Below are positions 9,530 through 18,581 of a stretch of 64,000 nucleotides of DNA, in pieces (position 1 is the stretch's first letter; every line of letters starts with the position of its first letter). The position numbers were made by a program, and so were the translations under genes. Source of the stretch: Bryopsis sp. KO-2023. Its lineage: Eukaryota > Chlorophyta > Ulvophyceae > Bryopsidales > Bryopsidaceae. Where the stretch lies: positions 62,001-126,000 of the forward strand of contig BSYQ01000002.1 in the NCBI GenBank assembly GCA_030272585.1, written 5' to 3'. The notes beneath the pieces were generated by a model. That model was not told the origin of the DNA, ran no database searches, and saw only the letters and a list, made by a program, of their open reading frames with translations.

Positions 9530-9977
9530 GGAAGCAGAGTGTTTGATGGCTAAGGTGGAACTCCTTATTGCAAGGGGGCGCGAAAAAGGATACCTTAGAA
9601 AAACTCTGTCGACTTCCAAACCAACTCTTTAACTTTAATGCGTTAGGTGCCTAAGTTATTTGGCTGGCGCAGTAAGTGTAGCTTCAGTAGTACTTTAGAA
9701 ACCGGGCAAACGATGTCACATTCGAGATAGTGTGGTTGTTCCGAGAAAACCCCTATCAAGTGACGTGTTGAGGTGGTCTTGACGAGACTCCAACCGAGCG
9801 AAACGTTGGTGTCTCACCCCAATAACTCAACGAGGAAAGTGTACGAGTCACCCAGCCTTATAAGCGCAGCCCTCGAACCATTTTGCCCTAGTGTTTGTGT
9901 AAACGGAGCGAGCTCCTGAGTGAAAAGAGTCTAAAGACGCACAAACCGTTGTTATTTCTTTCTTTCCGACAAACATA
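9530..9977 (+). other. Intergenic spacer between pol and ORF3 of element B
   Basis: This stretch has no long frame in the sense direction. ORF3 begins after it with a clean ATG, so ORF3 is not joined to pol by a simple overlap. A separate transcript, splicing or internal initiation would be needed. A TATA-like sequence (CCTTATAAGCG) lies near 9856, about 120 nt before the ATG, and could mark an internal promoter; this is a guess. Confidence 0.4.
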
Positions 9978-11792
9978 ATGGCTGCCGACACACCCGCCGC
10001 AATTATTGCGAGGTTGGAAGCGGAGGTAGCTCAAAAAGAAGAGGAGCTGCAGCACTTTGTTACGACCGCAGAGGAGGTGCTGCAGAACAATGAGGCCTTA
10101 ACCCGGCAGCTCTCAGAGTTGAGTGACCGGACGAAAGCAGCTGAGGCTGCGAAGGAGGCAGCGGAGAAAGCCAAGGATAAGGCGGAGGCGGAAAAGAAAG
10201 AAGCGGAGGACAAGACTAAGGTCTTGGAAGAAAAATTGGAAGCCATGAAGCTGAAGAAGCAGCGGTTCCAATCTCACATGATGGCTAACCATCGTGAGAA
10301 TGACCTCCGCAAGCAAGCTCTCGGGGGAATGGTGGATCGATTTACCGCGGTAGAGGAAACGCTGCAGCGAGCTGTAGCAACCGCGTGGAGTGCAGCAGCC
10401 AACAACCTTAAGAAGGAATTGGCAGAACAAGAGCTGCAGATCGATTTGCTGGGAGAGTCCCTCAGAGACGGCTCTGAAAAACTTCAAGTGCAGAGCGAAA
10501 CAACGGACAAGATGCTGCGTTTGAACCCGCCGGTACCAGCACCACGGGTACGCGAAGAACTGGATCGCCAAGTCCAAGTTCTGTTGTCAAACGCAACACT
10601 TGATCTGGAACCGTCCAAGGACGATGATGCGGGAGGCTCAAGCAAGGGCAAGGGGAAAGGGAAAAACAAACGTCCAAGCTCGCCGTGTAGGGATGAAGAT
10701 CCACACGGAAAGAGAAGGCGAGAGGACGGTGACGATGAAGGTGGTGAGCCACCGAGGGATCGTATGCCTGGAGATGCAGCAAGAGCCAACTTGTTACTCA
10801 AGTTAAAGGCTGCCGCATTAAAAACTCCAGCACCCTCACAACCAGCACCAACAGTTCAGACTCCCGGAGATGAGGCTACCGCAATAGCACCGGGGGAGGA
10901 CTTATTCGACATGAGAGAGGAGGAGCTTTTGGACTTGGATTTTAACGAAGAAATTGACTTCGGCAGTCCACCTCCTAGGCTCGAAGGTCCTAGTTCTGAA
11001 CTGGAGGACGGGGAAATAAGGAATGATGAAGGGCCAAGCCAGGTGACAGAGGTTCAGCGTGCGGTCCATCCACCGTTGGAGTTAGCTCCAACAGAAGCAG
11101 CACTTCGGGCTTTCCGAGAAAAGGTTAAGCTCAGGAGACTAAGGGCGGCTGCTCAAGACAAAGTGGATGCTGCACCCAGCGAAGTGAACCTGTCACGGGA
11201 GGATATCGAGGAGGCTTGCAACCCCATCACTGCGTCAGAGAAATGGCCGAAGGTCCAATATACTAACCCCAGGGACCGAGCCTTGCAAAATTACCGCGGC
11301 AACCGGCACTTTCACGAGTTGCCCATGTGCATTTGGTGCGGGAGAAGCCCAATGCAAGCAAGTGCTCAGCGGCTGACGCAGAAGAAGTATTCCGTCCTTC
11401 CTTGTGGGTATCACCTCGTGTGTGATGCTCATTGGTTGGCATACTCGATGCTGGGGCGCATCGTCACGGCGGTCCAAAAAGTCGCGGAAGTGGACAACAA
11501 GTCCATCGCCACCGTCTCCCCATTCTCTCTACCTGCCCATATGTTGAAGCTGACACGCTCGACGTTCGAAGAAATCCCTTCGTTCCCGGCTGAGCACGAG
11601 AAGTTGCCACACTGCAACATGTGTGTGAAGCGGCAGCTCAAGGTGTCCGGCATCACAAGGGATCTGCCATTCCTTAAGTCCAAGAGGGTGGCTGCCGCAT
11701 TTGATCCCTGTGTCCGGTATCGTGCAGTGCAGCAAGCGCATGCGCAGGAGCAGCGTGCTATTCAGCAAGCGCAAGCGCAGGAACAGCGTTAA
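9978..11792 (+). CDS. ORF3 of element B, coiled-coil and RING-like zinc-binding accessory protein
   Basis: This 604-residue protein lies on the sense strand between pol and the 3' LTR. Residues about 5-175 form a long Ala/Glu/Lys-rich coiled coil. A basic KGKGKGKNK tract (about 220) and an acidic stretch (about 310-355) follow. The C-terminal third carries CIWC, 20-odd residues, CGYHLVCDAHW, about 60 residues, then CNMC. This ligand order (C-x2-C, C-x2-H-x2-C-x2-H, C-x2-C) resembles a RING-type cross-brace. Homologous arrays occur in elements C, E and I despite little other similarity. It has no signal peptide or membrane segment, so it is not a typical env. A role as E3 ligase, chromatin adaptor or nucleic-acid binder is inference only. 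Confidence 0.85.
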   Translation: MAADTPAAIIARLEAEVAQKEEELQHFVTTAEEVLQNNEALTRQLSELSDRTKAAEAAKEAAEKAKDKAEAEKKEAEDKTKVLEEKLEAMKLKKQRFQSHMMANHRENDLRKQALGGMVDRFTAVEETLQRAVATAWSAAANNLKKELAEQELQIDLLGESLRDGSEKLQVQSETTDKMLRLNPPVPAPRVREELDRQVQVLLSNATLDLEPSKDDDAGGSSKGKGKGKNKRPSSPCRDEDPHGKRRREDGDDEGGEPPRDRMPGDAARANLLLKLKAAALKTPAPSQPAPTVQTPGDEATAIAPGEDLFDMREEELLDLDFNEEIDFGSPPPRLEGPSSELEDGEIRNDEGPSQVTEVQRAVHPPLELAPTEAALRAFREKVKLRRLRAAAQDKVDAAPSEVNLSREDIEEACNPITASEKWPKVQYTNPRDRALQNYRGNRHFHELPMCIWCGRSPMQASAQRLTQKKYSVLPCGYHLVCDAHWLAYSMLGRIVTAVQKVAEVDNKSIATVSPFSLPAHMLKLTRSTFEEIPSFPAEHEKLPHCNMCVKRQLKVSGITRDLPFLKSKRVAAAFDPCVRYRAVQQAHAQEQRAIQQAQAQEQR

Positions 11793-11961
11793 GGAGGAGG
11801 GAAAAGGAGTTATCGTCGACCAAGTGTGTGCGTGCAGCAGCTGTCAGAGACGTCAGAGCAAGAGACAGGTCCAAGACAGTTGGGTGTGGGTATGGGAGTG
11901 GGTGAGTTTTGTGTTTTTGTTTTTCTTTGTGTTTTGGTGTGCGTGGGCGCCCACTTTTTGC

Positions 11962-11969
11962 GGGGGGGG
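11962..11969 (+). other. G-run serving as polypurine tract of element B
   Basis: Eight G end 4 nt before the 3' LTR. No A/G-mixed purine tract is present at this position, so the G-run is the likely plus-strand primer. Confidence 0.6.
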
Positions 11970-11973
11970 CGTA

Positions 11974-12394
11974 TGTTAGTCTTTTAGCGCTATACGAGGT
12001 AGTTTGGGATAGAGCCGAGGGTGGCTGACGCATGTGGGTTCACGAGTAAGACAGATTAGACCCAGAGTTTGGGGCATGCGTCAGCGTACTACACTTAGGG
12101 GTACTTAAGAGGCCCACTCGTTGTTTTGACACTCATAGTTACTTTGTAAGAACTCGGGATTCGTGGGATTGGTGTGTTCCCGCTTGTGTGTGTGTTTGTG
12201 TGTGTGTGTGTTAAGTGTTTGCCTGACGCAATCACTTCCCAACCCAAGTGCTCTAGTAGCGTTCACAACCGCGCTAGCTAGAGAGTTGTCTAAAGCAACA
12301 AACCCCACAAGTATACTTGCGTTAGCCAGCAAGTTATCACGAATCCAATCAACACAGCCGACCACTATTGCGTCACCCACAAGCTTCACTATCA
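11974..12394 (+). repeat. 3' LTR of element B
   Basis: The 421-bp LTR is nearly identical to 2317-2737 and is followed directly by the TSD TTCGA and the continuing LINE frame. Confidence 0.96.
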
Positions 12395-12399
12395 TTCGA

Positions 12400-14440
12400 C
12401 CTGGTTTGGCCCCCCCAACTTATGACCAGAATGAAGGACATGGGGTGCCCGTGGTACCTCCAGCGTTGGGTGTGGGACTTCATCTCGAACAGGCGGGCAA
12501 AAATCATGGGGAACATTTTTCAAACACACTCTGGGACACCTCAGGGCTCACCATTAAGTCCAACTCTCTTCCTAATGGTGGTGGACGAGATCATTCGGAA
12601 ATGCTGCAAAACGAGACTCAGCACTAAAGGCACCCAACAAATCATACCAGTCGTTTTCGCTGATGACATATTTTTGCTGTCCACCCATTACCAAGAGGAC
12701 CAAATGGAACTTACGGAGTCTGTGTTGGGGGCGATGGCCACCTGGGCTTATGAAGCCAGAATGAAATTTTCTATCCCGAAATGCCACACAATGGTATTTT
12801 CGAGAAAACGTTTTCCTCCACTGGCGAAGGTAACGTTGGGAGGTGAAGCAATCCAGCCGGCATCTAATATCAAGTTCCTGGGGATCATTTTTGATCGGCG
12901 ACTGAGCTTTACTCAACAAGGACATCGAGCTCTGGGATCGGCAAGGAGAAAACTTCATCATTTACGCAAATTTGCTGGAGCAAACTGGGGCCCACCGAGC
13001 ACATTATTGGCTGTCATGTTCTCCAGCCTGATTGAATCCTCTCTATATTTCGGTGTGGAAATCTGGGGACTGAATCTATCCACAACCAAGAAAGCCATCT
13101 TCTTCGACAAAATCATTCATGATTGCTTACGATGGATTCTGGGGGTACACAAATCTACTCCTATCGAGTATCTCTACCTTCTGGGTGGAGTGTTACCTCC
13201 TCAGATGATGATACTCCGATCGGTGTGGCGTGGTGGATTGCAAGCCAGGAAACAAGGATCCTCACACCCGTGGTTATTCTGGCCACAATCACGACGGGAG
13301 ATTCGACCGGGCACTGCCTCATGCTCTAGCCTCCATTGGTTTGGGACAACATTTCAATCCATTCTGATTGACCTTAACAATTTTATCAACCCCAGGGACA
13401 CTCTCTTGGAATGGCTAAACGTTCCATTCAGTGATCTCGATCGGTGGCCACCGTTTGGGCAACCTATTCAAGACTGGATTACACTGATGGAGGATAATGA
13501 ATTGGACCCACAGGATCCGATTTACGCCCAGATCCGTAGTGGTAGAGGTCATACGAGCATTTGGCTAAGCAGTAGGGTACTGCCCCAGTCTGGAGGTTTT
13601 GTGTGGGTAATTAAGAATGCGGATGGGCATCTGGAGACTGGCCGACATTACAAGGGATTCTTTGACGAGGTATCATTGATGATGCAAGGATTAATGTTTG
13701 CTATCCAAGGATTAACATCAGAGTCCCTCCACAGCAATCAGAAATTCCACATATTCTTACCATCCAAGTGCATCTCGTGCTTGCTGGGAAGGACGGCCAA
13801 TCCGGATATTGTGAGTCAGCTCCTAACCTCTGTCCAATGTTGGCCGGCGAAGACATTCTCGGTGTGGGAGATGGACTCCGAACATCCACGATGCAAGGCT
13901 GCTTTGGACCGGACGATGAGTGGGCAGCCATCACCATATTCTCCAGCATTCCCAGCTCCTGTATGGAACATGGAAACACTCTCAAAATGGATGGATCGGT
14001 GGTTGGACTCTAAGGTCAATTCATTTTTGGTCCAAAGCTCGGGGCTCCCAGGCTTTCACTCCTTCCAGAAAGCATGGCCTTTCAAACAGAGGCAACTGAT
14101 TGGAGGAAATCAACACAAGAGAACGACATCACTTCTGGCTCAATTTATTTCAGGGCACTTTCCGTGCAGGTGGTTGAGTTTTGCTAAAGGTCAAGCACAA
14201 TGGGCTGGGTGCGATTGTGGAGCAAAATACGAATCACAGTATCACCTCCTCTTGGTGTGCCCCTGCTTCCGAGATTTCAGATCATCAAACGGCCTCCCTG
14301 GTGATGCTGGCTCCCTGGTGAAGCTGACTATTCCTACATCCAAATGGACACAGGTTTTGACTCAGATGGCAGCTTTCATAAGCTTGCTGTATCATATTCG
14401 TCGACAGTGGAACGCCGAGGGAAGGAAATGGTTGTCATGA
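12400..14440 (+). CDS. LINE reverse transcriptase, C-terminal part
   Basis: This is the continuation of the frame at 2069-2316. It carries the RT motifs GTPQGSPLSPTLF and FADDIFLLS (the second and third catalytic Asp), a thumb region, and a long C-terminal part with a possible degenerate RNase H-like domain (FVWVIKNADGHLETG). It ends in a Cys/His motif, CDCG ... HLLLVCPCF, of the kind at the end of Tad1/I/Jockey-type LINE ORF2. The ATG at 12368 belongs to the LTR and is not the LINE start. The frame has no stops over about 680 codons, so the LINE was intact until the LTR elements inserted. Confidence 0.88.
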
Positions 14441-15163
14441 CAGGGTGGGTCTGTCTCTGGAAGAAGTATCCTCTCTGTGGCGAATAACTGTGCAAGCTCC
14501 CACGCCTTACCTCGTCTTATGAGACCGCGATGACGACGCCTGTGAACTACTGCGAGGCTGTCCGTGCAAGGATACACCACCACGGTGTGACGCAAGTGGT
14601 CAGGTGTCGCTGTTACCTCGTCTCATGCGGACAGCTCCCACGTACTGACGCCGCTGTCAAAGTTTCGAGGTGAACGGTGGACGACTGCAAGGTTATGGGA
14701 TGAGAATGTGGGTTCTATCACAGCATGGATATTGGTTGGATCAGGCTGGATTTCGTCTGACTGGGGAACTCTACGGATATGGATTGGAGAAGGAAGATTT
14801 GCACGCAAATCGCGTGATTATGGGTTTTTGGATGGATATGACGGGCAGGATACTTTGATGACAGGAATTTTTTATTGGGTGGTGGTCTGGGTTCCAACTA
14901 CATTGTTGGACCAGAGTCACTACTACCTCAGAATCGAAGGTGGACAGAAGGGCATTATTGGGAGTGTTTTGGGAGTTTTTGCTTAACCCCATCATTTATT
15001 GAAGGGCCTTTGCTTGACCCTTGGTGGCTAGTCTGAATGCTGTCAGACTGGTTTCATTTTTGGGTTTTTGGGTTTTTTCATTTTTGGGTTTTTGCTTAAC
15101 CCTGTTGATGGTTGAGGGGCCGTTGCTTGACCCGTTGCAGAATTTGTTTGGATTTGGTGAGTT
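14441..15163 (+). other. LINE 3' untranslated region
   Basis: This non-coding stretch follows the LINE stop codon. Its distal part has degenerate direct repeats of GTTTTTGGGTTTTTGCTTAACCC and GGGCC(T/G)TTGCTTGACCC between about 14965 and 15135. No poly(A) tail is seen before element C begins at 15164. Confidence 0.55.
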
Positions 15164-15351
15164 TGATACGAACGTTTAGAATTGTAGTACAGTCGTGGTA
15201 CGGGTATTCGGGTTCTAGGGTGTTAAGTTCAGAGAGAACTTGTAAAAATTAATTATCTCTGAGTGTCGAGTTTCACCCCTGTTCACTCGTTTCTCAAACT
15301 CAAGTGTGCATACAACCTCCCAGTGAAAGCCTAGCTAAACAGGGCCTAACA
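15164..15351 (+). repeat. 5' LTR of element C (family 2)
   Basis: The 188-bp LTR runs from TGATACG to CTAACA. It is identical, or nearly so, to the 3' LTR at 20389 by eye. It is unrelated in sequence to the family 1 and 3 LTRs. Confidence 0.95.
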
Positions 15352-15354
15352 AAC

Positions 15355-15366
15355 TGGTTTCGGAGC
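15355..15366 (+). other. Primer-binding site of element C
   Basis: TGGTTTCGGAGC follows the 5' LTR by 3 nt, the same 12-mer as in families 1 and 3. Confidence 0.85.
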
Positions 15367-15418
15367 CGAAGCAACCCCTACTGCAAGTCGAGTCTTCTTT
15401 TCGAAAAGATCGACAGGG

Positions 15419-15505
15419 AATTTTTACAAGTTCTCTCTGAACTTAACACCCTAGAACCCGAATACCCGTACCACGACTGTACTACAATTCTAAACGTTCG
15501 TATCA
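15419..15505 (-). repeat. Inverted LTR fragment inside element C
   Basis: These 87 bp are the reverse complement of the first 87 bp of the LTR (TGATACG to GTAAAAATT). On the minus strand it is preceded by GGGAGTAGT, the same bases that precede the genuine 3' LTR at 20389. It is therefore the 5' part of a 3' LTR in opposite orientation, joined directly to the leader of the forward 5' end. Confidence 0.92.
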
Positions 15506-15515
15506 ACTACTCCCT

Positions 15516-15708
15516 TCCGTTCTCGTTCTCGTGACTCCCGGAGCTTTTGACGTTTGCGATGCTTGTATCTTCGGCGTCTGGCTCTTTTCCTTCTGGCCGC
15601 ATGGAGTGAAGTCCCCTCTATGCGGCGTGATCTTTTAGCCACTTTTGAAAAGTTGGGCCTTTGGGACATTTTCCAAAGCCATGACCCACTTCGCCGCAGA
15701 TGTAACAT
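15516..15708 (-). pseudogene. pol: Pol N-terminal stub of element C
   Basis: The -1 frame overlapping the end of gag encodes an Arg/Lys-rich stretch (RRKRARRRRYKHRKRQK). It matches in character the basic start of Pol in family 3 (SAKRRRARRHRYKQRQK). The frame runs straight into the inverted LTR after about 60 codons, so protease, RT, RNase H and integrase are deleted. The element could move only with enzymes supplied in trans. Confidence 0.8.
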
Positions 15709-18581
15709 GCGCCTCCGCCTCTAGCTCCGCCTTGCTGCTGCTTTCCGCCACCACCTCGATTTCGTCCGCCACCTCGTCTTCCGCCTCTTCCGCGGCCACG
15801 GCCGCTTCCACCTCTGGTGCCTCCTCCCATTTGCTGATTTTGATCTTGGGGTGGAGGTGGTGGTTGCGGTTGCTGACCCTGCATCTGCTGGTTCTGGTCA
15901 GCTTTGGGCTTGTTTTTCCAATTCCAGTTCCATCGCCCTCGTCCGCGACCACGTCCGCGGTTGTTTTGAGATTGGCCACCCAACGAATCGATTCTTTCGG
16001 CAGTGACTATCGCCGCTTCCACTCCTTCTGTCACCATTGTAACAACTTGATGTCGGATCTGGGGTTTCAATCCGTCAACAAACTGTAGGTACTGTTCCTC
16101 CTCCGTCATATTCGGAATTCTGAGTATGAGATCCCGAAATGCGTTGATGTAGGAACGAACATTCCCTGTTTGTTGAAGTTTCCGCAGCTTCCTACGCGAA
16201 ACATCGGACATCCTTGTGGGCTCAAAAGCAATGGCTAGTTCCTCCACAAGTTGAATCCAGTCCTGGAACATCGGACGAACTCCTTCCCGAATCCGCATCT
16301 CTTGCATATTCCGCCATGTGGCGGCTGAACCAGAGAGATTTGTGCGGAATACTTTAAGCCAAACAGACTCATCCAAATCATACACTTTGCAGAAGTTGGT
16401 GAGTTCTGCCTGCCAATCCCGAATCCAGCGATCTCCAGCGCCAGTATACGGTTTCGGCATCGGGAATTTGACCGCATTGGGAATGTGAAGCAAACGATTT
16501 TCTGGACGTGCATAGCCCATAAAATCGGGGCCCCCACTTTGGGGACCAGGAGGTCCGCCTCCTCCGCCACCTCCACCACCACCATCTCCAGGACCGCCTC
16601 CTGGGTTCCTAGATGGTCCTTCTCTTCCTCCACCAATATGTGGTCCAGGTGCAGACCCACGGCCACTTCTGTCCGATGGGCCTCCGCCACTTCCATCACC
16701 GGAACCATCATCATCTCCACCTCCGCCTCCTCCGCCTCCTCCGCCTGCGCGTTGAGGAATACGCGGATAGGATCCCCATCCCACATAGGGGTTTCCGGAT
16801 GATGGAGCTCCGTATACATTCACGGAGTGACCTAAGATAGAAGGCCGAATGTATGATGCTCCCATGGCATAATAGCCGGGTGGTGAAATCATTGATGGAT
16901 GTGATAACACTGGCTGAGAAGCTGGTGGTGGCATGGGTAATGTTCTAGGTGGCTCGGGTGACGTGGTTGTTGGAGTTGTCAGCGGAACAGTTTGTACCAC
17001 GGGAGAAGCCTGCGTACGCTGTGGCGGTTGTACTGACTGTAATACCGCTCGTGGTCTTGTATTTGGTGTTTGTCCAAACACAGCGCTAGGCCTCACGGTC
17101 GGCCTAGGTACATTTCCCTGTCCGCTGATTGCACTGCCTCGCCCCACTCCAGGAATAATGACTGGGGGTGATGCAGGTCGGGTAATCGGTCTATTTGCCC
17201 GCGGGAATACTGGTGGTATTGGCGGGAAACCTACTGAATCCGGGGCAAAGCCGGATGAGGTTTGGGGCGGTTGACCGAATGGAATTTGTACTTCGGACAA
17301 TCTTGGTGGTTGTGCCACCGTTCTGGTTCCCGCTCCCGCCATAGCAGCCACAAGAGGTGTTTGTTGAGCAGCGGATGCCATTTGTGTGGCAACTGCTGCA
17401 GCATCTTTCTTCCGCCAAAACTCAAAATTCGACGTGAACTTTGTGTCCGCTACATCTTCAAACACCTTCTTTAGCTCTTGTGCTGTTTCTGGATCTTGTA
17501 GCATATCTTGTAACATTTCCCGCGGTTCTCTGCTCCTTGTTGAGCTTCTTGATCTGCTTCTCCTTGAAGACCGACTTTGACTTCCTTTCAACTCCTCCAT
17601 TTCCATTTGTAATCTAGCCGCCGCTTCTTTCGCAGCCGCCGCCTCCTTTAACAAATAGGCTACTTCCGCATGATGCTGTGTCTGAAAACTTTCCGCCCTG
17701 TCTTTAGTCTCTTCGAGATCATGCTTAACACGAATGAGTTCTTTGAACTGTTTACTCTGACCCGCGTCCACCAATGCTTGGGTCTCTCTCAGTTCTTGTT
17801 GAACCGTATCCAACCCCCAAAGGGCGTCGGTATGTTGCCGGTCAAACTCTTCTTCGAGTTTCTTTCTTTTTTCGTCCGTGTCAGCTACTTGTTCCGCCAA
17901 TATCCGCTGAGCCTCTTTGGCTTCGTCCACCTCTTTCTGGGCGACATCACCGATATTCGCCAAGCCAGCTTCCATTTGGCTGAGCCTCCCCTTGGCTGCA
18001 GCATCCAGATCTTGTATCCGCTCATCCAACCTCTCACTGAGCTGTCCTTCGATCTGGTGATGGCGGGACTGTAGAGTAGAGTCCAACACATCATGTACTT
18101 GGGAAGCCATGCTTGAACAAGCTCCCTCTACCCGACTATCAAGATGTTTGGCGACCTGGGCTGTTCTGTGGGCAGCCTCGTCCGACAATTGGCTATACAA
18201 CCGCTCTTGCGATTGTTGGAGATCGCGCTCCTGCAAACCGTCATTGTGAACGTGCAGAGTTTGATTATGTACATTCACTTGGCTTTGGCGCAGGTGCTGC
18301 GTTTGCTGATTGATGAATACTCCTGGCTCTTCGTCCATCTCTTCATCAAATTGCGGGCCATTGTCGGCTTCCTCATCGCCTCCCTCTTCCACCATATCCG
18401 GTTGTACGGGTATGCCATACGCTTGTAGCGGCTGGCCCATTTCTGCCTGGTAGGGCAGTCCGACAGCAGGTATGTCTCCAGCGACGATAATCGGATATAG
18501 CGGCGCGCCAGCTGGGGCATCGCGCTCTTGATTGTCGTCCTCGATTCCATACTCCAGGAATAACTGCTCGTCGTCCCCCAT
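15618..18581 (-). CDS. gag: Gag of element C (family 2), in inverted orientation
   Basis: This intact 987-residue Gag has an acidic N-terminus, a motif with VNVHNQTLHVHN near 125 and a long coiled coil (about 130-340). An Arg/Ser-rich patch (SRSSRRSRSRSS, about 340-360), a Pro-rich region and a Gly-rich linker (about 625-695) follow. The capsid domain lies at about 705-860 (SGSAATWRNMQ ... FVDGLKPQI). After an RGRGRG basic tract comes a zinc knuckle CYICGEVGHGFGKC. It lies antiparallel to the flanking LTRs, so the LTR promoter at 15164 would transcribe its antisense strand. The coding frame is unbroken, so the inversion is recent or Gag is still expressed in another way. Confidence 0.92.
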   Translation of the reverse strand: MGDDEQLFLEYGIEDDNQERDAPAGAPLYPIIVAGDIPAVGLPYQAEMGQPLQAYGIPVQPDMVEEGGDEEADNGPQFDEEMDEEPGVFINQQTQHLRQSQVNVHNQTLHVHNDGLQERDLQQSQERLYSQLSDEAAHRTAQVAKHLDSRVEGACSSMASQVHDVLDSTLQSRHHQIEGQLSERLDERIQDLDAAAKGRLSQMEAGLANIGDVAQKEVDEAKEAQRILAEQVADTDEKRKKLEEEFDRQHTDALWGLDTVQQELRETQALVDAGQSKQFKELIRVKHDLEETKDRAESFQTQHHAEVAYLLKEAAAAKEAAARLQMEMEELKGSQSRSSRRSRSRSSTRSREPREMLQDMLQDPETAQELKKVFEDVADTKFTSNFEFWRKKDAAAVATQMASAAQQTPLVAAMAGAGTRTVAQPPRLSEVQIPFGQPPQTSSGFAPDSVGFPPIPPVFPRANRPITRPASPPVIIPGVGRGSAISGQGNVPRPTVRPSAVFGQTPNTRPRAVLQSVQPPQRTQASPVVQTVPLTTPTTTSPEPPRTLPMPPPASQPVLSHPSMISPPGYYAMGASYIRPSILGHSVNVYGAPSSGNPYVGWGSYPRIPQRAGGGGGGGGGGDDDGSGDGSGGGPSDRSGRGSAPGPHIGGGREGPSRNPGGGPGDGGGGGGGGGGPPGPQSGGPDFMGYARPENRLLHIPNAVKFPMPKPYTGAGDRWIRDWQAELTNFCKVYDLDESVWLKVFRTNLSGSAATWRNMQEMRIREGVRPMFQDWIQLVEELAIAFEPTRMSDVSRRKLRKLQQTGNVRSYINAFRDLILRIPNMTEEEQYLQFVDGLKPQIRHQVVTMVTEGVEAAIVTAERIDSLGGQSQNNRGRGRGRGRWNWNWKNKPKADQNQQMQGQQPQPPPPPQDQNQQMGGGTRGGSGRGRGRGGRRGGGRNRGGGGKQQQGGARGGGACYICGEVGHGFGKCPKGPTFQKWLKDHAA

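Larger units (their letters stand above)
2317..12394 (+). mobile_element. Complete Ty3/gypsy chromovirus, family 1, copy B, with three ORFs
   Basis: The element is 10,078 bp with 421-bp LTRs and a perfect 5-bp TSD, TTCGA, at 2312-2316 and 12395-12399. Order is LTR, PBS, gag, pol (-1 frame), ORF3, G-run, LTR. All three reading frames are open. The LTRs differ at very few positions (for example C at 2638 against G in the 3' LTR), so the insertion is recent and the element may be active. It interrupts the catalytic core of a LINE RT. Confidence 0.97.
2067..15163 (+). mobile_element. LINE (Tad1/I-like non-LTR retrotransposon) split by element B
   Basis: The LINE is visible as 2067-2316 and 12400-15163, separated by the 10-kb element B. 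Removing element B and one copy of the TTCGA duplication rejoins RT motif A (SFDLKSAFD) in frame with the following LVWPPQL. Its upstream part (ORF1, endonuclease, RT N-terminus) is off the left edge or displaced by copy A. The right limit is uncertain: element C inserted at 15164 and some LINE 3' sequence may continue after 20576. Confidence 0.85.

Noticed and set aside
9978-11792. ORF3 as a retroviral-type envelope protein
   Set aside because: Its position after pol fits env, but I see no signal peptide, no membrane segment and no heptad fusion region next to one. The coiled coil is highly charged and soluble in character.
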